Below, piece by piece: positions 11,870 through 22,100 of a stretch of 64,000 nt of DNA; within the stretch, counting starts at the first letter, position 1, and each line of letters opens with the position of its first letter. Under the pieces are notes generated by a model that saw only the letters and a program-made list of their open reading frames with translations, was not told the DNA's origin and searched no databases. The stretch spans positions 1 through 64,000 of the forward strand of contig JASAMV010005504.1 in NCBI GenBank assembly GCA_030248065.1, given 5' to 3'. Both the position numbers and the translations under genes were made by a program. The DNA is from Rhynchonema sp. JSB1_4. Lineage: Eukaryota; Nematoda; Chromadorea; Monhysterida; Xyalidae.

Positions 11870-11979
11870 TCTATCTATCGTCAACACTTTTTGATTTCAT
11901 CTATCTATCGTCAACACTTATGGGCAAATCTATCTATCGTCAACAAATTCTGGGAACAATCTATCTATCGTCAACACAT
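11870..11979. repeat. 18-nt interspersed repeat ATCTATCTATCGTCAACA (first block)
   Basis: Four copies of ATCTATCTATCGTCAACA are separated by 11-13 nt of differing sequence, giving a step of about 30 nt. Equivalent blocks occur at about 12596-12705, 12748-12860 and 13477-13583, within the dimeric hAT-like element. The spacing looks CRISPR-like, but repeat and spacers are inherited together between the two element copies, so this is transposon-internal repetition. Confidence 0.85.
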
Positions 11980-12043
11980 TTCGACCCCAAAATGGGTATT
12001 TTTGCCTCAAAATGGCTCAAAATCGGTATTTTTGTCCCAAATA

Positions 12044-12468
12044 CCGTATTGTCGGAAATAGAACCCCCCCATTAATTGACCCCCCCCATTAATTGAACCC
12101 CCCTAAATGGCTCGAAATCAAAAATAGAACCCCCCCATTAATTGACCCCCCCATTAATAGAACCCCACCCCCAACCTTCACCGTACCACTGATTAGTGGT
12201 ATGGTAAGGCTGTGTTGTTGTGTCAAACGTTGTTTAAGCTTGCGTTTTCAGCAGAATACGGCTTTTTAAGCATATTTAACGCTGTTAAAGGCAGAAAATA
12301 CCCTAAACAGGCCATTTTTAGGGGCATTATTAACAATGATTTTTTTCGTCGGGGGGCCAAATGAAAAATATAACCCCCCCAATAATTGACCCCCCCCATA
12401 AATTGAACCCCCCCAAAATGACCCCAGTGAAAAAATAGACCCCCCGGGTTCTATTTCCGACAATACGG
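12044..12468. mobile_element. TA-flanked MITE, copy 1
   Basis: This is 425 bp, starting CCGTATTGTCGGAAATAGAA and ending in the complement of the same sequence, with TA on each side (12042-12043 and 12469-12470). The matching part of the sister unit (about 12919-12925) reads AAATAGGC without the insert, so one TA was duplicated on insertion. The body has runs of C interrupted by ATTAATTGA and no open frame. A TA duplication fits Tc1/mariner-like or related TA-targeting transposases; the exact superfamily is not established. Confidence 0.85.
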
Positions 12469-12595
12469 TAGGCAAAAAATCGCGCGTTACGCGCGGATTT
12501 AGTACATCTTAGTACATTTTCATTAATATTTACACATTATTACCTACTTAGTACACTATACTATACCTTGATTTTTGGCGACCCCCCCCCCACCA

Positions 12596-12860
12596 TCTAT
12601 CTATCGTCAACAAGTTTGGGTCGACCCCCCCCCCAGATTTCGGACTTGGGTCATCTATCTATCGTCAACACATTTCGGGTCCCAATCTATCTATCGTCAA
12701 CACCCTGGCCAAGTACTACACTGGGGGGGGGGGTCCCCCCAAATTCATCTATCTATCGTCAACACTTTTTGATTTCATCTATCTATCGTCAACACATATG
12801 GGCAAATCTATCTATCGTCAACAAATTTTGGGAACAAACAATCTATCTATCGTCAACACA
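12596..12860. repeat. ATCTATCTATCGTCAACA repeats spanning the dimer junction
   Basis: Copies of the 18-nt repeat end the first unit (three copies, about 12596-12703). They resume after CAAGTACTACACTG and a G-run in the second unit (four copies, about 12748-12860). The order of the spacers matches the corresponding blocks at 11870 and 13477. Confidence 0.8.
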
Positions 12861-13050
12861 TTCGAACCCAAAATTGACATTTTTGCCTCAAAATGGCTCA
12901 AAATCGGTATTTTTCACCACAAATAGGCAAAAATCGCGCGCTACGCGCGGATTTAGTACATCTATACACATTTTCATTAATATTTACACATTATTACCTA
13001 CTTAATGCACTATACTATACCTTGATTTTTGGCGACCCCCCCACCATCTA

Positions 13051-13474
13051 CCGTATTGTCGGAAATAGAACCCGGGGGGTCTATTTTTTCACTGGGGTCA
13101 TTTTGGGGGTTCAATTTATGGGGGGGGGTCAATTATTGGGGGGGTTATATTTTTCATTTGGCCCCCCGACGAAAAAAATCATTGTTAATAATGCCCATAA
13201 AAATGGCTTGTTTTCGGTATTTTCTAACTTCAACAGCGGCAGTTGTGCTTAAAAAGGTGTATTCTGTTGTGTACGCAAGCTTAAACAACGTTTGACACAA
13301 CAACACTGCCGTACCATACCACTAATCTGTACGGTGAAGGTTGGGGTGGGGCTCTATTAATGGGGGGGGTCAATTAATGGGGGGGTTCTATTTTTGATTT
13401 CGAGCCATTTAGGGGGGTTCAATTAATGGGGGGGGGTCAATTAATGGGGGGGGGTTCTATTTCCGACAATACGG
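13051..13474. mobile_element. TA-flanked MITE, copy 2, opposite orientation
   Basis: This is 424 bp with the same CCGTATTGTCGG termini as the copy at 12044, in inverted orientation, flanked by TA at 13049-13050 and 13475-13476. The sister unit at about 12590-12605 reads ACCATCTATCTATCG uninterrupted, giving the pre-insertion site. Alignable content (GTTTGACACAAC, AATGATTTTTTTCGTCG in complementary sense) shows it is the same family. Confidence 0.85.
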
Positions 13475-13867
13475 TATCTATCGTCAACAAGATTGGGTCG
13501 ACCCCCCCCCCAGATTTCGGACTTGGGTCATCTATCTATCGTCAACACATTTCGGGTCCCAATCTATCTATCGTCAACACCCTGACCAAGTACTACACTG
13601 CCGACATCATCGAATTTCAATAGAAAATCGTGATTTTTTAGGCCAAATTTCTCAAAATTTCTCGCGATTCTGCAAATTGGTACCGACTTCCATGCTTATC
13701 AGGCATTTTTGAACAAAAAACAGTAATTTTTGCACAAAAAAATTGCTTCAAAATGTCATCAGAAAAAGTCGGGCCGAAAAAGTCGGGCCGGGCCGGGCCG
13801 ACTTTTTTCCAAGTCGAGCCGGGCCGGGCCGAGGTAACCCGGCCCGATTCCCACCTCTGCACGGGGG

Positions 13868-14290
13868 CTCTATTCCGGGGGAGGGGGCTCTGCACCACTG
13901 CCACCCCCAAATGTAGAATTGCAAGTTGGGGGCTCTATTTTCTCACTGGGGCCGTTTTGGGGGGGGCTGTATTTTTAGGGACAGAGAGGTCGCAATCGAG
14001 TCGGGTCGGGTTTGACCGGCCCGGCCCGACTCGGTCCGAGCCCCCAAATCACCGGCCCGGTCCGATTTCCTTGGGTCAGGTTTTTACCCGATTTTTGTCA
14101 TAATCTTTGCAATTTTTCTGAACCAATTCTTTGGTGAAAAAATGATTGCTTTCAATGCAGAGGGCGCAATCGGGCCGGGCCGCTATTTTGGGTTTTTGGC
14201 GTTGGGCTTTTGAGTTAAAATGAGTCACTTTATCCTCCAAATCTCCGTCCCGGCCCGAACCAAAAGCCCAAAATCGCGGCCCGGCCCGTT
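13868..14290. repeat. GGCCCG hAT-end remnants and MITE-like debris
   Basis: Here are a truncated G-rich fragment related to the TA-MITE (13920-13980), CAGAGAGGTCGCAATCGAG at 13982, and CAGAGGGCGCAATCGGGCC at 14158. These resemble hAT termini of the GGCCCG family. The segment CTCCAAATCTCCG..GGCCCG matches 390-440 but is cut at about 14290 where the next palindrome starts. Confidence 0.6.
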
Positions 14291-15510
14291 TTCCGAAAAA
14301 ACCGTTTTTTTTTCAAATAGATAACCCAAGGAATTCCGAAGTCGAAGCCAGCCATCGAGCGATTTTTTGCTTTGCTTATGGTTTGTTAATCCCCGCCTGC
14401 GTGTTTTAGGCGCCAAAAAAGGAGCTGTTTTGGACCTTTTTAGACCATTTTTTGTAGCATTGGTTCGAACCCTCAAAAAAATGTTTCGCCATTTTCAGAC
14501 CAAAAAACATTTTCTCGGAAATATAAATTACCGGTAATTTTTCCGCGTCATTTGCCGCATTGTCGGAAACAGGGATCGGTATAGTGACCAACTAAAAAAC
14601 CAATACGAAAAAACCGTTCTTTCCGGAGCCCGGTAATTTTCGAAAATAAATTAGGTACCCGGAAAAATTATCGGTAATTTTTCCGCGTCATTTGCCGCAT
14701 TGTCGGAAACAGGGATCGGTCTAGTGACCAACTAAAAAACCAATACGAAAAAAACCGTTCTTTCCGGAGCCCGGTAATTTTCGAAAATAAATTAGGTACC
14801 CGGAAAAATTATCGGTAATTTATTTTTCCGAGAAAATGTGTTTTTTGGTCTGAAAATGGCGAAAATGTTTTTTGTTCGAACCTATATTACAAAATCGTTT
14901 CAAAAAGGCCTAAAATACCTGGAAAGCGACCATTTTTCGTGCCTGAAACACGCAGGCGGGGTTTAACAAGCCATAAGCAAAGCAAAAATTGCTCAAAAGC
15001 AGTGGTGTCGCTGGGGGGAAAGGGGGGGTTACCCGCCCCTAGTATCTGGTATCTTGATTTTTTCACTCAGGGGTATCCGGTATCCTGACTTTTTGTCCAG
15101 GGGTATCCTGCCCTAAAATTTTTCCGAAAACCGTAAAAATAGCCTATTTTTACCTCCAAAATACCCAAAATCGCTTGCTGGCACAAGCATAACCCAAAAA
15201 ATGACCATTTTGTGCGCTTCCAACACCAATTTTGCTCAATTTTCCTCTAAAAAATTGACCTTTTTTTGAACAACCCCCCTGGGTATCCGAGATTTCTTAT
15301 TTTGGGGAGCAACCCCCCTGGTATCCGAGATTTTTCATTTTGGGTATCCGGTATCCGAAAATTTTGGATTTTGGGCATCCGGTATCCTGACTTTTTCATT
15401 TCCAACGACACCACTGCTCAAAAGTGTGTGTTTTTGACTTCGGAATTTCTTAAGTGCTGGTAATTTATTTGAAAAAAACTTTTTTTCGGAAAGGAAACCG
15501 CTTTTTTCGA
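14291..15510. mobile_element. Large palindromic (foldback) element interrupted by a hAT-like insertion
   Basis: The left arm (about 14298-14540) and right arm (about 14806-14999, continuing 15425-15480) are complementary; for example TTTTGCTTTGCTTATGG at 14375 matches CCATAAGCAAAGCAAAA at 14971. The middle holds a 140-bp tandem duplication (TTCCGCGTCATTTGCCGCAT at 14541 and 14681). The right arm is split by the element at 15000-15416. No gene is visible. Confidence 0.75.
15000..15416. mobile_element. hAT-like non-autonomous element, TSD CTCAAAAG
   Basis: The termini are CAGTGGTGTCG at 15000 and its complement CGACACCACTG ending at 15416. An exact CTCAAAAG duplication flanks it (14992-14999 and 15417-15424). 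The 417-bp body is full of GGTATCCGGTATCC and G/C runs, with a GCTTGCTGGCACAAGC palindrome near 15173. It lies in one arm of the palindrome at 14291-15510 and is missing from the other arm, so it arrived later. Confidence 0.88.
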
Positions 15511-15534
15511 AAATATAAATTACCGTAATTTTAG

Positions 15535-16065
15535 TCACCGGAAATAGAACCCGGGGCTATAGTTGCAAGTTTTCAAAAATATAATTACTGAAAAAAATCG
15601 ATTGTATCGAAATTTTTCGATATTTTTCCGAGCCAGATTTGGGCACCGGTCAAAATCGTATTTATTTGGCACATTATGCGCTAAAAATCGTCTATGAATA
15701 GGAATCATGTTCAGAAAGTGCGAATAAAAGCTGTAAAAGGGTCGGAACACACCTGAAAAAATTGTGTATCCGCAATAAAACTAGGTTGTTTCCCATACTT
15801 TTGACACTTTTTCAGAAAATTTCAAAATCCGCCGTGCAATTTTTCCGGAAAAATATATTTCAGTGAGAAAAACGTTTTTTCGTTTTTTAAAGAAAAAACC
15901 GTTTTTTTTCACCTGCAACTATGCCCGGGCGCCCCGGGGGGTTCTATTTTTTCACTGGCGACTGGGGTCATTGGGGTGGGGTTCAATTAATGGGGGTGGG
16001 GTTCTATTTTTCATTCGACGAAAAAAATCACTGTTAATAATGCCCCTAAAAATGCCCTGATTTGG
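15535..16065. mobile_element. Decayed relative of the TA-MITE next to the sdk start
   Basis: CCGGAAATAGAACCCGGG at about 15538, GGGGGTTCTATTTTTTCACTG near 15936 and CGACGAAAAAAATCACTG near 16017 match parts of the TA-MITE. The order is broken and extra AT-rich sequence lies between. An inner inverted pair (GGGCTATAGTTGCAAG and CTGCAACTATGCCC) frames about 15553-15927. It ends about 70 bp before the first Sidekick codon. Confidence 0.6.
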
Positions 16066-16130
16066 GTATTTGGGCATTGTTCGGATCTCTACAGGTCAGC
16101 CCGTGATCGCGAGAAGAAAGAGGCTGCAAT

Positions 16131-19100
16131 ATGAAACCAAGAGAAAGATGGCGTCGAGCGGCGCTTACATTCCTGGCGGACCACATTGTATTTATCGAAT
16201 TTTTTCTATTGACATTATTTTGCATTCCATCAACCGTCGGACAGTTTTTCACGGATGAGTCGGTAACTGCTCTACCGATCATAGTCAATGTCACCGCGTC
16301 AACAGTTGTTACTGGTCAGTGTTTTCCCGAAAACCGGCTCCACTAAAATTAAATAATTGTTTGCAAAATAATAATTGTGTTGCAGAAGGCAGCTCGGTCC
16401 TATTGGACTGTCGGGCGACGGGCGCCGAACCGATGCAGTACCGCTGGCTGTATAATGGTACAACAACGGCCAGACGCTTGGCACCAACTAGGACTTATCG
16501 GATTGGTGAGTTGTTGGAAAAAATGCCATTTCACGGGCATGTGATCAAGTTTCAATGAAATCCGACTGAAACAATGTTTCCACATTTTTCAGACTCGATA
16601 CGTCGCGAACAAAGTGGCTATTATCAATGCATGGCTCAAAATTCCCTCGGTGGCTTCATGAGCGACCCAGTGTTCGTCAATGTGGCATGTACGTGTCGGG
16701 GAGCGTGTTCTTTCAAGAAAAGAATTAGTTTTTGTAGTTGTTATTTGTACAAATCGAGGTTGGTTGGTTATTGACGTGGTCGTCTGGTGGATGCTCCTGT
16801 GACGACGATGTCCTGGTGCGCCTATCGTCTATGAGAACTGGTCGAAACGGGCACTGCTGTTTGATCGGCATTTACTGACAAGATGAAATAATCCTTGATT
16901 ATATACTGATCTTTCAGATTTCGACAATTTCGCCGTGTCAGCTCAATGGCGAGTGCCCCCGACACGACGTGGCGGCTATTTTGTGCTCAAACCACCAGTT
17001 CTGCGCGCAGCGCCCATGCAGGCGGTGGACTGGAGATGGTTCTTTCACGACTCAGTGGTATGTTTGGTGATTGAGCGTCGATCCAAACGACAGTGTGTTT
17101 TTCTTATAATTGTTTTGCGTTGCCCGTCGACCGGCGCAAAACGTCTGTTGGAGAATTGAGGAACATTTTTGGTGCACAGACGTGCTAATGTCTTTGTCAG
17201 ACATTTGTGTTGTATGTGTGTCGTTGATTTAAGTTACTCTATTATTCTCATTTTGGTTTTCTTACACAATGGTGATTTTAGAAACCTGGCGTTAGATTGC
17301 AGGAATATCGTTCCTGGCATTTTCTAACTGTGTGTTGTGATGAAGTCCGCCACTCAATTCCAGATTTACCCCAACGAAACGCATTTTGTGTCTTCATCCG
17401 GCGATTTGGTGATCTCAAATGTGGTGCCCGCTTACGGGGGTGTCTACCGTGTTCAGGCCAGTATGCCATCACTGTATGGATCGCAAATTAGACGCAGCAA
17501 CGATTACTATGTGCAAGTGGCTGGTATGTTGACCGCTGAATATTTAATGGATTTTGATCATTGTTGATGATTTATTGCCACATGAACACCTCCGGTTGCT
17601 CCACATTTTGGAAGTTTTGGTTTTAAACTAAGATGTCGCCCGTCATTAAAGCGTCGTTTGTCATTTGTCTCCGCTTTGTCACCCGGAATATCCAATGATT
17701 TTAATTCGATTCAACTGCGTTTGCCGCCTGTGATGTATGATGATGCAGTAATATTAATGTCGGAGTATCTAACACAAAGTGTAATCGTAATTGACTTCAA
17801 CTTTTCGCTTCGTAAAGTCAACGCAACCGATTAATGACTACACACAAGCCAGCATGTGCGGATCTTGTGAAATGTTTGTGGGTGTCGTGTGTGCAAGTGC
17901 ATCTGGAACGGAAACTTACGTATGTGTGTGACACATTTTATAGTGCATGCATGGATGGGTGACATATCTGAGTATGTGGATGCAGACGAACGCGTATGTG
18001 TGTAACAATGATACATGCGTACCTGTTCAACACATAAAGTGTTCAAATGCACACAACATGTGCATGTGTGGCATGGCAAGCACATACTGTGCTTATACTT
18101 CCGTTTCCCTGTTGTTTCAATCGCAGATAAACACTGCTGTAAAATCGTCGGACCAGGCAGAGTCCAAAAGTATCATGCGCTGGCCGCCAGTGGGCTGATA
18201 ACTAAACAAATGTGTGCAAGATAGGGGAGGACCTATCAGTGACTTTGGATAGTGTGCCTCCTGCGTCACCAACATGTGCATCTTTGAGTTTGGAATTTAC
18301 ATTTTCTTAATTGTGCTATATTATGGTGAGCGATCAAAAAGCAAAGTGAATTTGTTCAATGGTCTGTGAAATGGTATGCAGCTGCAGGTGGCACATTTTG
18401 GCCGCCACAGAATACACTGTGAAAAAAGTGGAATTTTCGCTTTCGTCTCGCTGCTGCCGTCGTCGTGATGGTTTTACTAGCACGTTGTTTTATACAAGGT
18501 GAAGACATTTGTGATCATCATGAAGACACACGTGCAGACAACACTTGAGTGCTTGTACCTTGGCTATAGACGCGTAATAATGTTCATGAATTCATTTTCT
18601 TCACACACAAACGCACAGACACATTGTGTTCAAGGTCTTTTCTCCGTTGATTTCGCTTTTTGTGATGCTCCACCACAGTTGTTGTGTGTTGGCTTGGTTG
18701 ATGAACAAAGATTGGCATGTTACACTTACCATGTAGTCCTTTTGAGCAGATACACTCGCGATCTAACGGCATTAGGGACGCCCCACCATTATGGGGTGTG
18801 CCATCTTGGATTTGAATTTTCTTGGACGCACGGGGCAGGGGCATGGACAATTGAGTGTGCTCTCTCGCCAGCTCTTGCCAATGTTGTTGTTGTTATCTGC
18901 CTGTCTCTATCTAATGGATGGAATTCAATTCAAGAATCACGATGATTGCATGATAGCAGGCGGCTAAAAGGGTTTCCGATGCCTAATTACAGAATACAGC
19001 GAGCAAGAGCTTGATGGATCAAAATGGTTCCGAGATCGCGTTTTTATGGCCAAATAAGGAGATATAGGATTTTCGGGGCTAACACTCCTCGTCTAATTAC

Positions 19101-22100
19101 CGGTTTTATTTGGTCTGGGCAACGGGATGTCTTATTGAATAAACGAGGGAGTATACACGCAAGCCAATCGCGCGCACTGCCTCTGGTTGCGGATTAGATG
19201 CCTGCTTTTGGTTGTAGAGATACTATGCTTATGTAGTTGTTAATGCCCATTCCATTGTAATCTCAATGCGTTTGTGTTCAGCACGTGTGTGAATGCGAAG
19301 CCTTTGTTCCGACCCGAAAAAGCTCGATCTCTGTGCACCTACCTGGCGAAAATAATGCTAATATCGGTTTTGTGCTTCAATAGGGCAGGTCAACGGAGCG
19401 GCTAACATTAGTTGCTTTGTTGCTTGTTGTCATAAACCGGCAGTCAGCAGTTTTGAATGTTTGTTCTGAAGGGATAGGGTCTTTGGGTTTGGGGGATGAT
19501 CGATTTACGTTACACTCATCAGTCATCACAGGTTGATTGTGATTGAACGTTTGAACGCAACACACCCTTGTGGTTGTGAGACACTTGAACATTCGGTCGT
19601 GGTTTATTCAGTGAATATTGTTTAGTTTGGCAGACTCATCGACTTATAGTACATTGATCAGACAGTGTGTTGATTTGTGGTCATTCTCAACCGCAACCAG
19701 TTCATACTTACTTACATACATACACGCAGGTTGGCTTATTGAGAGAGAGGAAGGAGAGAGGTATTTATTGTCGGAATTTGAACCTATTGTTATTAGATTG
19801 GAGTTTTCACTCACTATAGTTGTGGTTTTTATGGCCGACTCTGCTGATTCATTGATAATTATTTTTGTCGTTCTGGACTTTCGATTGTCGCTTGCCTGCC
19901 GCATTCGTGTATTATATTGGTTTGGATGTGTAAATTTCAAATTTTTATATTTCCCGCTGTTGTGTTTGTGTTGCAAAATTGGCGTGTCTATGTGCGTATG
20001 TGAGTGAAATGAACCACATTCACATGCCTAGATGCAGTGATATGTGCGCTGCACTACTATTGCATGCACACATGACCTCGTGAAAGAGTAAAAATAATAA
20101 ATGCTGTCGTGTTCCCTCTCCGTGTCAACTGGTTTGGCGTGGGGGTTTTGATTTTAGCATCATCGCGGTTGGTTTTCGTGTCAGTGTGCTTTCTCCTGTC
20201 GCGGTACTATCGCGACGCCAAACGAAAGTATTTGAATTTTGTGTTGTTTTTTTTGAGAAAATATTTTTTGCCTGTGCTCTGGATGTGCACCAACATGCCC
20301 GCCTGTGGGAATGGAATCAATCCAAAATTGCCTCTGTGTGTGCGAGTGTGTGACTGCGCATTTTTATTTTTTTGCGCTGAAAAATGCACACAGAAGGCGT
20401 CGGCTGAAAGGTTCGATGTCGGTGTGATTGTGATAGAGACGTTTTAGGTTTTTTGCGGATGTATTATCGTGCTATCTCGCTGACATCTGGGAAAGGGATT
20501 GTTAAAATGCACAAATTTGGTCCGAACGAGCTGTGAATTGAGCTGAAAAACAGGGATTGGTTTTTGTCTAGAATGTGTTGGGTTTACTGCCGGATATTGT
20601 TTCACACCTATAATTTAGTGAATGAACGTGGAGCAGAAGTTCACTGGGACTGGACAGACTGAGTATTGGATCAACTGTTCCTCATAAAAGTAACGCGGCA
20701 AAAAATTGGGACAAACGTCAAGATGAAGTTCGATGTGTGAATAGGATGTCATTTTATGTCATAGGGAGAGACGATGTTTGACGCGAGTATGTGAGTGCTT
20801 CGTTCTACTTTTGAATATGTGTATTTGTAAACAAACAAACAGAATGTAAACTTTATTGAATGCCACTTTGTGCGATGAAACGTTCCTCCGCATTATGTTC
20901 GATCCTGCGTACGCAAAGTTCTCTGTGGCTTGGCTTGAGGCAATACGTAACCATGAACTGAGAGATACAGGAAGACGAGAGTTTACTGAAACGAAACCGG
21001 TCCTTATTGCGTCTCCGTATACCGCTGACGTTGCGTTTGTATATCAACAAACAAACAAACAAAGATGAAGAGAAAACTGGCTTGAGGGAAAGTAATAATT
21101 TGACTGATAAAATGAACAATTGGGTTTATTTTTTTTTGTTCACTTGGTAAATTTTGACTTGGCAAAGAAAAGACGCCAGTTCGATTGTTGTGTGTGATAC
21201 ATTTCTGCGTCTGAAGTGGTGTGTCTCAGTGGTGATAAGGTGATGTTGTGGGGATAACATTTTGAATGCAGGATCAACTGGATTTATTACCGTATTGACT
21301 GTTGAGGAAAGGGAAAGAATCTTGTGACAGAATCACAACGGACAGATCAGACAGCAGAACCAAAATGAAATGGCGTGCTCACAGTTGTACATGTATTTGT
21401 GACGTAACTTCTTCTTGTTGTTTATTGCAGAGGCCACATCAACGCTATACGACGATCCATCGATCATCTACGCGTCAGCCGACCAAACGTACGTGCAGCC
21501 GAATGCCGCCGATGGCGATGATAGAATCGGGCAGGATGTGCTGCGATTTGAATGTGTCGTCCAATCACGGTGAGATGAAAGCGGGGTTTTGTGAAGGACT
21601 GACGATGGCCTGGTGCAACGCACCTGCTCTTACAGTGTCCAGACCTGTACAACCACCCTCGGCACCCTCGGCCCGGCCGAGGGTCATTTTGGATTTGCCG
21701 AGGGTAAATTCCAGCACCCTCGGCAAAAATTACCAGACCCCCCCCCTCAAAATCCAAACCAGTACCTCTTCCAAAAAGCATTTTAAACGTGTATTTTAGC
21801 CTTTTTATACTTCAGGTCGGCGCGCTTCGCGCGCATTTTCTGTCACTCATGACTTGTTATGCCTTTTTTAATGTTGAAGTGCCATGTTGTATGCAAAGTA
21901 TACATATGTTGGCTGGCATACAGTAGTATAGGTATCATGTATATGCATAGGTATTGTATCTTTGTTGTTGATTAATGACTGCGAAGCTTGTTGATGGGTT
22001 GGGTGGCACCAGTTATACTATGCCCTAAAGTGAGCTTGAATGATGCACGTAAAACGAACAACATAGTAGTTCCAAAGTAAGCAAAATAATTTGCACAAGC

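Larger units (their letters stand above)
11816..13600. mobile_element. Inner hAT-like element (tandem dimer), TSD CCGACATC
   Basis: This is inserted in the outer element. An exact 8-bp CCGACATC flanks it at 11808-11815 and 13601-13608. The right end is the complement of CAGTGTAGTACTTGG; the left end begins CAGGTCCAGGGTAGTACTT, the same terminus with a few extra bases. Inside, about 11816-12720 and 12721-13600 are two head-to-tail copies of one unit of about 450-480 bp: poly-G/C, ATCTATCTATCGTCAACA repeats, a CAAAATGGCTCAAAATCGG phrase, a GCGCGCTACGCGCG palindrome, and more ATCTATC repeats. Each copy also carries one TA-flanked MITE. Confidence 0.85.
11692..13859. mobile_element. Outer hAT-like element, TSD CACGGGGG, carrying nested insertions
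   Basis: The termini are perfect inverted repeats of at least 19 bp starting CAGAGGTGGGAATCGGGCC at 11692 and ending as its complement at 13859. Exact 8-bp duplications CACGGGGG lie at 11684-11691 and 13860-13867. Its own sequence is limited to 11692-11807 and 13609-13859 (GGCCCG repeats and AT-rich filler); the rest is a second element that landed inside it. It has no transposase frame. Confidence 0.85.

Noticed and set aside
11870..13583. CRISPR-like array of 18-nt repeats
   Set aside because: Eukaryotic context, no cas genes, repeats too short, spacers conserved between two transposon copies; it is internal transposon repetition.
14455..14475. tRNA B-box-like GGTTCGAACCC
   Set aside because: It is part of a palindromic repeat and has a mirrored copy; no A box or cloverleaf fits around it.
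18499..20447. Long frames in sdk intron 5
   Set aside because: No domains, no consistent splice partners, and composition explained by T/G-rich DNA.
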